From assembly GCA_002877875.1 (NCBI GenBank), contig PNIE01000026.1, positions 1 to 5,002 of the forward strand: 5,002 nucleotides of DNA, read 5' to 3'. This stretch comes from Caldimicrobium thiodismutans. Its GTDB lineage: Bacteria; Desulfobacterota; Thermodesulfobacteria; Thermodesulfobacteriales; Thermodesulfobacteriaceae. The notes beneath the pieces are model-generated. The model ran no database searches. It saw nothing but the letters and a program-made list of their open reading frames with translations, and was not told the DNA's origin. The position numbers and the translations under genes are program-made. Below, piece after piece: positions 1 through 5,002 of this stretch; position 1 is the stretch's first letter, and every line of letters starts with the position of its first letter.

Positions 1-1
1 T

Positions 2-139
2 AATAAAAGAATTGATCATCTATATTTGGAAGTAAGTAATCTAAGAAGGGATCTTGAGAGGGCTCTTCACTTCAAAGCCATAGTTGAAGACCTCATTTTT
101 AGAGTTGAGCGCCTTGAGTCTAAAATATTTACTACTTAA
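2..139 (+). CDS. C-terminal fragment of an unidentified coiled-coil protein (5' end outside window)
   Basis: An open frame runs from the window edge to a TAA at 137-139, giving 45 residues with no stop. The peptide begins NKRIDHLYLEVSNLRRDLER and ends RVERLESKIFTT. Hydrophobic residues fall on a clean heptad spacing (fragment residues I4, L7, V11, L14, L18, A21, then V28, I32, V35, I42) with charged residues between, which indicates a parallel or self-associating coiled coil. It ends 21 bases before serS on the same strand, so the two are probably co-transcribed. The family cannot be named from this tail; small coiled-coil proteins such as SlyX- or ZapA-like ones are possible but unsupported. 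The reading frame and heptads are seen directly; that it is a real gene is inferred from them. Confidence 0.6.
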   Translation, partial: NKRIDHLYLEVSNLRRDLERALHFKAIVEDLIFRVERLESKIFTT

Positions 140-160
140 TTTTAATCATAAATTAATTCT

Positions 161-1450
161 ATGCTTGACTTAAGATTAATTCGTGAAAAGCCAGAGTGGG
201 TTAAGGAGCGCCTAAAAACAAGAGGTGGCCAATATCCTATTGATAAAGTTCTTCAATTAGATGAAAGAAGACGCGCTCTTCTTCAAGAAGTTGAAGTCCT
301 AAGGCACGAAAGAAAAGAAAAATCAGAAGAGATAGGAAGGCTTAAAAAAGCTGGAGAGATCTCCCTAGCTCAAACTATAGCAGAGCAAGTTAGAAATATA
401 GGAGATAGGCTTAAAATTTTAGAAGAAGAACTTAAAGCAGTGGAAAAAGAACTCTTTGAAAACCTGGCAGCAATTCCTAATATTCCTCATGAGTCTGTCC
501 CTTATGGAGAGTCTGACAAAGATAATGTAGTCATAAAGAAATTTGGAGATCCACCAAGTTTTTCCTTTCAGCCAAGGCCTCATTGGGAATTGGGAGAGAT
601 TCTTGGAATCTTTGATTTTGAGAGGGCAGCTAAAATCACGGGAAGTAGATTTACGATTTATTATCGTGAGGGAGCCCTTTTAGAAAGGGCTCTTATCAAT
701 TTTATGCTTGATCTTCACATTAAGAAACATCGCTATACAGAGGTACTTCCTCCCTTTATAGTGAATGAAGCCTCCATGTTTGGGACAGGCCAGCTTCCTA
801 AATTTAAGGAAGAACTTTTTAAACTTGAGGACTGGGATTACTATCTTATTCCTACAGCTGAAGTTCCTGTAACCAATCTACATCGAGATGAAATCCTTCC
901 TGAAGAGATTCTTCCCCTTTATTATACCGCCTATACCCCCTGTTTTAGGGCAGAAGCTGGAGCCCATGGAAAGGACATAAAGGGCATTGTTCGTCAACAT
1001 CAATTCAATAAAGTGGAACTCGTTAAATTTGTAACCCCTGAAACCTCCTATGAAGAGCTTGAAAGTCTTCTTCTTGATGCTGAAGAGGTTTTACAGCTCC
1101 TTGAACTTCCTTACAGAGTAGTAGTTCTTTGTACAGGGGATCTTGGCTTTGCTGCAGCCAAGACCTATGATATTGAAGTCTGGTCTCCAGGACAAAATCG
1201 CTACATCGAAATCTCCTCTTGCTCCAACTTTGAGGATTATCAAGCAAGAAGGGCCAATATTCGCTATCGCCCAAAGGGTGGAGGAAAACCAAGGTTCGTC
1301 CATACTCTAAATGGTTCAGGCCTTGCCGTAGGAAGAACCCTTATGGCCCTCCTTGAAAATTACCAGCAAGAAGATGGCTCAGTAATTATTCCTAAGGTAC
1401 TACATCCTTATACCGGAGGCCTAACTAAAATAGAACCTAAAAAATCCTAA
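161..1450 (+). CDS. serS: Seryl-tRNA synthetase (class IIa), 429 aa
   Basis: Charges tRNA-Ser (and tRNA-Sec where present) with serine in the cytoplasm, using ATP. The length matches the bacterial family (about 430 aa). Residues 1-18 (MLDLRLIREKPEWVKERL) are the typical N-terminus. Residues about 28-100 form the charged, Leu-rich helical arm that binds the long variable arm of tRNA-Ser. The catalytic core follows: motif 1 around 188-200 (KKHRYTEVLPPF), the serine-binding TAE at 232-234, motif 2 with FRAEAG at 262-267 (R263 is the ATP-binding Arg), and motif 3 GLAVGRT ending near R392. The ATG at 161 is the first possible start after an in-frame TAA at 149-151. No Shine-Dalgarno sequence precedes it; the 20 bases upstream contain no G. 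A coiled-coil gene lies 21 bases upstream, and the 3' end overlaps the convergent nuclease gene by 4 bases. Nothing essential is missing. Confidence 0.98.
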   Translation: MLDLRLIREKPEWVKERLKTRGGQYPIDKVLQLDERRRALLQEVEVLRHERKEKSEEIGRLKKAGEISLAQTIAEQVRNIGDRLKILEEELKAVEKELFENLAAIPNIPHESVPYGESDKDNVVIKKFGDPPSFSFQPRPHWELGEILGIFDFERAAKITGSRFTIYYREGALLERALINFMLDLHIKKHRYTEVLPPFIVNEASMFGTGQLPKFKEELFKLEDWDYYLIPTAEVPVTNLHRDEILPEEILPLYYTAYTPCFRAEAGAHGKDIKGIVRQHQFNKVELVKFVTPETSYEELESLLLDAEEVLQLLELPYRVVVLCTGDLGFAAAKTYDIEVWSPGQNRYIEISSCSNFEDYQARRANIRYRPKGGGKPRFVHTLNGSGLAVGRTLMALLENYQQEDGSVIIPKVLHPYTGGLTKIEPKKS

Positions 1451-2178
1451 TTTTCTGATGGAAAAATAAGGTTAATACAATTTCTTGAAGGACAGTATCC
1501 TGCCTTTAAAGCCTCTTCAAGATTCCTAAAAATTATCCTTTTTTTGATCTCTTTGGATTCTAAGCAAGCAGGATGGTGAAATCTTCTTGAATTTTTGTTT
1601 CCAAGGAATTCTCTCTGAGAAGAGGGTCTATCAAGATAAGAAAAAAGCCCTACCCTTCTCTCAATAGCCCTTCTTTGGACCTCTAAGTATTTTTCAAAAA
1701 ACTTGCCACTACCTTCATAATAGCACACCAAAGCCAACCCCTCAGAAACCAAAATCTCAGAGACCGTTGTGCCATTAGGAAAATAAAGCTCCCCTAATAA
1801 TCTTCCATATCTATCTCTCTCTCTTAAGGCTATTTCAAGACAAAAAGATTTTCCCTCTGTTAGCTCTTTGTTCCTAAGATAGGCCTCTTTAGCAAAAGGC
1901 TCAGGCTTCCCTGACTCGGTGTGTAATTCAAGGGTATTAATTCCTGCATATCGTAATCTTTCTCCACCCTCAAGAATAACAGTATCACCATCAACTGCCT
2001 TAACTACTTTGACCTTAATACGTGGAGGTGAACAAGAAAAATCTTTATCTGATTGACCTTGAAATCCCCTTTCTCCTCTACAGGAGTTAATAAATAAAAT
2101 AACTATAGCAAAACTTATGAAAAAAAGTTTTGCTAAATTTTTTGTACAACATCTATATAATAAAGGTAGCATCTCCAT
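1447..2178 (-). CDS. Staphylococcal-nuclease-like (thermonuclease family) protein, secreted or lipid-anchored, with Ada-like zinc-binding C-terminal module
   Basis: Likely a calcium-dependent exported nuclease. Numbering from the ATG at 2178 gives 243 aa. Residues 18-30 are a strongly hydrophobic stretch after K13/K17, ending in INSC with Cys33 as a possible lipoprotein cysteine (position -2 Asn is not typical), so it is a lipoprotein or signal-anchored protein. Residues about 54-182 are the SNase fold: DGDT 63-66, R76, T82, E84 and RDRYGR 121-126 match D21, R35, T41, E43 and R87 of the S. aureus enzyme. The equivalent of D40 is N81. Residues about 190-237 resemble the Ada-type zinc module often found behind SNase domains (FHHPAC 200-205, GYCPSRNC 227-234), with shifted cysteines. 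Alternative starts are ATG at 2217 (13 residues longer, 65-base overlap with queA) and ATG at 2172. I chose 2178 because it gives a compact signal peptide and a 26-base overlap; the ribosome site does not decide it. Last gene of the lysA-queA unit. The family is clear; substrate and location are inferred. Confidence 0.88.
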   Translation of the reverse strand: MEMLPLLYRCCTKNLAKLFFISFAIVILFINSCRGERGFQGQSDKDFSCSPPRIKVKVVKAVDGDTVILEGGERLRYAGINTLELHTESGKPEPFAKEAYLRNKELTEGKSFCLEIALRERDRYGRLLGELYFPNGTTVSEILVSEGLALVCYYEGSGKFFEKYLEVQRRAIERRVGLFSYLDRPSSQREFLGNKNSRRFHHPACLESKEIKKRIIFRNLEEALKAGYCPSRNCINLIFPSEN

Positions 2179-3205
2179 AGGAGTAGAACCTATAGCCCCG
2201 TTTAATAGCCTCTTCATAGGCTTTAAGTATTAAATCTCTTCCAGCAAAGGCACAAACTAATAATAATAAAGAAGACTTAGGTAAGTGAAAATTGGTAATT
2301 AAAGCTGAAACTACTTTAAACTCAAAGGGAGGATAAATATAGAGATCACATAGCCCTTTATAGGGTTTAAATTCTTTTCGTGCCAAAAATTCAAGGGTTC
2401 TTGTAACCGTAGTTCCACAGGCAATAACTCTTCTTTTCTCCTCTAAGGCTGAAACCACCTCTTTTACCGCCTCCTCAGATACCTCGACATACTCTGGTTC
2501 CACCCTATGTAGCCTTATATCCTTTACCTTTATAGGTGCAAAGGTTCCATAACCTACATGTAGAGTAATATAGATAATCCTTATACCTCTATTTTGCAAT
2601 CTTTCAAGCAGAGCCTTATCAAAGTGAAAACCAGCTGTAGGAGCTGCAATAGAACCCTCTTTTTCAGCAAAAACCGTTTGATATCGTAAAAGATCAAGCT
2701 CCTCGGGTTCCCTTTTAATATATGGAGGTAAGGGAGCCTTTCCTACTTTCTCCATAATGGTCTCCAAAGGAAGATTTGAACTTTCCAGCCGAATTCTGAA
2801 TTTCCCAGAAGATAAACTCTCAAGAAGAGTTATTTTAAGCTCTCTATCCTCAGAAAATAACTCCATTTTAGGTTTAAGCCTCTTTCCTTTAATTAAGGCC
2901 TCAGTCTCAAAGAAAAATCCCTGGGGCTTTTTAAAAAGGAGAAGCTCAACCTCTCCACCCGTTTTCTTCCTAACCTTTATTCTTGCAGGAAATACCTTGG
3001 TATTATTTAAAACCAAAAGATCACCCTCTTGAAAATAGTTTTCAATCTCAGAAAACTTCTCGTGAAAGTAAAATTTTTTTGTTTTTCGATCAATTACAAG
3101 GAGTTTACTCTCAGTTCTTTCCTTTGGAGGATAATAGGCTATCAGATTTTCAGGAAGAGAATAATCATAATAGTCAAGGTGAAATTCTTTTGGAATTTGG
3201 GGCAT
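2153..3205 (-). CDS. queA: S-adenosylmethionine:tRNA ribosyltransferase-isomerase, 350 aa
   Basis: Transfers and isomerises the ribosyl moiety of S-adenosylmethionine onto preQ1-modified tRNA (wobble position 34 of GUN anticodons), making epoxyqueuosine in the queuosine pathway. The length agrees with the family (about 350 aa). Conserved segments are in the expected order: YSLPENLIAYYPPKERTESKL from residue 15, LNNTKVFPAR 66-75, PLPPYIKR 158-165, EGSIAAPTAGFHF 183-195, LHVGYGTF 215-222, GTTVTRTLE 264-272, TNFHLPKSSLLLL 304-316 and YSYGDA near the C-terminus. About eight residues precede the usual N-terminal start of the family; no later start codon would keep the conserved beginning, so ATG 3205 is retained. 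No Shine-Dalgarno sequence is visible. It begins 14 bases after the lysA stop, so translation probably depends on the same transcript, and its 3' end overlaps the nuclease start. No other queuosine gene is in the window. Confidence 0.98.
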   Translation of the reverse strand: MPQIPKEFHLDYYDYSLPENLIAYYPPKERTESKLLVIDRKTKKFYFHEKFSEIENYFQEGDLLVLNNTKVFPARIKVRKKTGGEVELLLFKKPQGFFFETEALIKGKRLKPKMELFSEDRELKITLLESLSSGKFRIRLESSNLPLETIMEKVGKAPLPPYIKREPEELDLLRYQTVFAEKEGSIAAPTAGFHFDKALLERLQNRGIRIIYITLHVGYGTFAPIKVKDIRLHRVEPEYVEVSEEAVKEVVSALEEKRRVIACGTTVTRTLEFLARKEFKPYKGLCDLYIYPPFEFKVVSALITNFHLPKSSLLLLVCAFAGRDLILKAYEEAIKRGYRFYSYGDATFII

Positions 3206-3219
3206 AATTTTTGAGAATA

Positions 3220-4479
3220 TTAGATCTTATAGACTTCAGGAATTTCTTCAAGCCTTAAGAGATCCTCAATAGTTTCCCTTCTTCTTACTAAGAAGACTTG
3301 GTCATCTTCAACCAAAACTTCTGCTGCCCTTGGTCTTGTATTATAATTAGAGCTCATAACAAATCCATAGGCTCCAGCACTCATTATAGCAAGGAGATCT
3401 CCCCTCTTAACCTTAGGAATTCTTCTCTCTTTGGCAAAGAAATCTCCACTTTCGCAGATAGGCCCCACAATGTCAGCCACTATCTCCTCCTCTCCTCGGT
3501 CAAGAACAGGAACAATTTTGTGATAGGCCTGATATAAGGCTGGCCTTATAAGGTCATTCATTCCGGCATCTACAATCACAAAATTCTTTTCTTTATTGGA
3601 TTTAGTATAAAGCACCTTAGTAACAAGAATTCCTGCATTTCCTACTATAATTCTTCCTGGTTCAAGAATCAAAGTTAGAGGAAGTCCTTTAAGCTCCTGA
3701 ATGATAGCTGAAGAAAATTCTTCAGGAGGTGGTGGCTCTTCCTCACCATAAATTATACCAAGGCCTCCTCCTATATCTAAAAAGGAAAGCTCAAATCCAA
3801 GACCTTCAAGTTCCTTCCAAAGGGCCTTAAGCCTTCTTACTGCCTCTATAAAAGGTGAAATAGTGGTAAGTTGAGAACCTATGTGAGTATCAAGCCCAAT
3901 AGGTTGTAAATAGGGATTTTCTTTAGCTTTAAGATAAAGAGAAATTACTTCCTCCTCAGGGACTCCAAATTTATTTTTTCTAAGACCTGTAGAAATATAA
4001 GGATGGGTCTTAGGATCTACATCTGGATTAGCTCGTATGGCAAAAGGAGCTTTTATTTGTAATCTTTGGGCAACCTCTCCAAGCACATATAATTCTTCAG
4101 CACTCTCTACATTAAACATAAGGATGCCTACTTTAAGAGCCCTCTCTATTTCTTCAACAGTTTTCCCTACTCCTGAAAAAACTATCTTCTTAGGAGGTAT
4201 CCCTGCTCGTAAAGCTCTTTCAAGCTCTCCTCCAGAGACCACATCTGCTCCAGCACCCTCTTTTGCTAAAAGAGAAAGAACCCCCAGATTGGAATTGGCT
4301 TTTACAGAATAACAAGTAAGATGAGGAATTTCCTCAAAGGCAGAATCAAAAATCTTGAAATGTCTCCTTATAGTTTTTCCTGAATAGATATAAAGAGGGG
4401 TTCCATATTTTTCTACTATTTTTCTTACCGGAACACCCTCGCAATAAAGCTCTCCACTGTGATAAACGAAGTAATGCAT
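3220..4479 (-). CDS. lysA: Diaminopimelate decarboxylase, 419 aa
   Basis: Decarboxylates meso-2,6-diaminopimelate to L-lysine with pyridoxal phosphate, the last step of lysine synthesis, in the cytoplasm. It is a fold-type III (alanine racemase-like) decarboxylase: an N-terminal PLP barrel followed by a C-terminal beta domain. Visible landmarks are CYSVKAN 56-62 with K60 as the PLP Schiff-base lysine, THIGSQ 198-203, the phosphate-binding GGGLG 237-241, EPGR 273-276, CESGD 342-346 with the active-site Cys342 donated across the dimer, and SAGAYGF 367-373 with Tyr371. The DAP-specific CESGD and EPGR signatures separate it from ornithine/arginine decarboxylases and from carboxynorspermidine decarboxylase. 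The start at 4479 (MHYFVYHSGELYCEGVPV) fits the family N-terminus. There is no clear Shine-Dalgarno sequence; a possible promoter lies immediately upstream. It heads the minus-strand unit, 14 bases before queA. A proline run at 249-252 sits in the variable loop after GGGLG. Confidence 0.97.
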   Translation of the reverse strand: MHYFVYHSGELYCEGVPVRKIVEKYGTPLYIYSGKTIRRHFKIFDSAFEEIPHLTCYSVKANSNLGVLSLLAKEGAGADVVSGGELERALRAGIPPKKIVFSGVGKTVEEIERALKVGILMFNVESAEELYVLGEVAQRLQIKAPFAIRANPDVDPKTHPYISTGLRKNKFGVPEEEVISLYLKAKENPYLQPIGLDTHIGSQLTTISPFIEAVRRLKALWKELEGLGFELSFLDIGGGLGIIYGEEEPPPPEEFSSAIIQELKGLPLTLILEPGRIIVGNAGILVTKVLYTKSNKEKNFVIVDAGMNDLIRPALYQAYHKIVPVLDRGEEEIVADIVGPICESGDFFAKERRIPKVKRGDLLAIMSAGAYGFVMSSNYNTRPRAAEVLVEDDQVFLVRRRETIEDLLRLEEIPEVYKI

Positions 4480-4486
4480 AAGACTT

Positions 4487-4514
4487 AATATAGCCTAAAA
4501 AATTGGAAAAACAA
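4487..4514 (-). promoter_or_regulatory. Candidate sigma-70-type promoter for lysA-queA-nuclease
   Basis: On the minus strand TTGTTT (4514-4509) and TATATT (4492-4487) are separated by 16 bases. The -10 matches the consensus at five of six positions, the -35 only at three. Transcription would start about at the lysA ATG (4479), giving a very short leader or none, which agrees with the missing Shine-Dalgarno sequence. The site lies in the 43-base gap between the pseudogene remnant and lysA, the only free space upstream of this operon. The region is AT-rich, so a chance match is possible. Confidence 0.3.
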
Positions 4515-4522
4515 GAAGAAAT

Positions 4523-5002
4523 TTAATTCGTAAGAGACTCAAAAATTTTATCGGATAATCTCACCTACCAGCCTACTTCTTGTCCCTGAATTATCAAAGA
4601 AAGAGCAATAACCAAAACTACCTCTGGATGACTCTTACAAAAACAATCATAACTATGACAAGACAAAAGGAAAGATTCCTCATACCCTCTCCGTAAACAA
4701 GAGGAATAACAGCTCCCCGCTTGAAAAAAGCTTTCCTATAAGAATTACAACTTAGAAATTAAGGAAAACTGATGCACTATCTCCTTGGATTTAAGGGATA
4801 ACGCTATGAAACCTATTTAGAGAACCCCCTAGAGTTGAGATACCAGAAAACCTCGCAGAAAATTCTTTAGCTACCTTTTGAGGTCCATATTTTTCAGAAG
4901 ATACCTTTGAGTAAAATATCCAGCTATCATAGCAAGAAAGACTACAAAAAGGATCTGTTTGAAGATATACCAAACATCAACCTTTAAATGAGCTGACATT
5001 AA
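4523..5002 (-). pseudogene. Decayed C-terminal half of a bile acid:sodium symporter / ACR3-like arsenite transporter (continues past window edge)
   Basis: No single frame is open, but five pieces in changing frames read in order like the end of an SBF-family (ACR3-type 'arsenic resistance protein') membrane transporter. (a) 5002 to about 4896: VDVWYIFKQILFVVFLAMIA then GYFTQRYLL. (b) about 4895-4827: EKYGPQKVAKEFSARF then GISTLG. (c) about 4825-4748: VL, a TAA stop at 4817-4819, then IGFIALSLKSKEIVHQFSLI. (d) about 4752-4640: ILIGKL, a further shift in the T-run near 4724-4730, then FFKR, LVYGEGMRNLSF and VIVMIVF. (e) about 4638-4523: KSHPEVVLVIALSLIIQ, GW, a TAG stop at 4565-4567 where the family usually has Tyr, then VRLSDKIF and a terminal TAA at 4523-4525. 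About 15 codons (one membrane segment) seem to be lost between (c) and (d). An ATG at 4999 is probably internal. The pieces and stops are seen directly; the family name rests on remembered conserved phrases such as STLGV, VYG-MRNLS and the final SDKIF, not on an alignment. Confidence 0.75.

Noticed and set aside
105..126. TTGAGC and TAAAAT upstream of serS considered as a promoter
   Set aside because: The spacing is only 10 bases, too short for a sigma-70 promoter, and most of it is within the upstream coiled-coil reading frame.
1023..1303. Minus-strand open frames of 70 and 89 codons inside serS
   Set aside because: They lie opposite the conserved catalytic core of SerRS, have no recognisable protein features, and are antisense shadows.
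1487..1503. Small inverted repeat AGGA-CAGTA-TCCT just after serS, considered as a terminator
   Set aside because: The stem has only four base pairs, there is no T-run after it, and it lies within the coding sequence of the nuclease zinc module.
2757..3214. Plus-strand open frames of 61-91 codons opposite queA
   Set aside because: They are antisense to conserved QueA sequence, overlap each other in different frames and show no family-like motifs.
3298..4312. Plus-strand open frames of 79 and 91 codons opposite lysA
   Set aside because: They are antisense shadows of a strongly conserved gene, without independent support.
4791..4973. A 60-codon minus-strand open frame considered as a small gene
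   Set aside because: Only its second half (EKYGPQKVAKEF to STLG) fits the transporter relic; the first half is the out-of-frame reading of a different relic segment. It is part of the pseudogene.
4480..5002. The gene-poor region considered as a riboswitch (lysine type) or leader RNA for lysA
   Set aside because: The sequence reads as broken transporter codons up to 4523, leaving only 43 bases before lysA, too few for a lysine riboswitch, and no conserved stem structure was recognised.

Overview
This is an AT-rich bacterial window. It carries a complete seryl-tRNA synthetase gene on the plus strand and a three-gene unit on the minus strand: lysA (diaminopimelate decarboxylase), queA (queuosine tRNA modification) and a staphylococcal-nuclease-like gene. 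A decayed membrane-transporter pseudogene lies upstream of lysA. The proteins are rich in Glu, Lys, Arg and Ile, and Arg is often encoded by AGA/AGG. This fits a thermophilic bacterium, possibly of the Thermodesulfobacteriota or Aquificota type, but that placement is inference from composition only. QueA and lysine synthesis through diaminopimelate decarboxylase argue for a bacterium.

Layout: bases 2-139 (+) hold the C-terminal end of an unidentified coiled-coil protein, followed 21 bases later by serS (161-1450, +). The serS stop overlaps, tail to tail, the stop of the nuclease gene (1447-2178, -). The nuclease start lies inside the end of queA (2153-3205, -), and queA starts 14 bases after lysA (3220-4479, -). 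The order of transcription on the minus strand is therefore lysA, queA, nuclease, probably as one operon, with a candidate promoter just upstream of lysA. No RNA genes, CRISPR arrays, insertion sequences or convincing terminators were seen.

The most interesting part is 4523-5002. It has no intact gene, but on the minus strand five consecutive reading-frame pieces read as the C-terminal half of a bile acid:sodium symporter / ACR3-like arsenite transporter. They are broken by four frame changes, at least two in-frame stops and an apparent deletion. The 5' half lies beyond the window edge.

The genes do not form one pathway. LysA makes lysine (and consumes meso-diaminopimelate), QueA and SerS both act on tRNA, and the nuclease appears to be exported or membrane-anchored. 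The nuclease differs from the classical family at one calcium-ligand position and has a rearranged set of cysteines in its C-terminal zinc-finger-like module.
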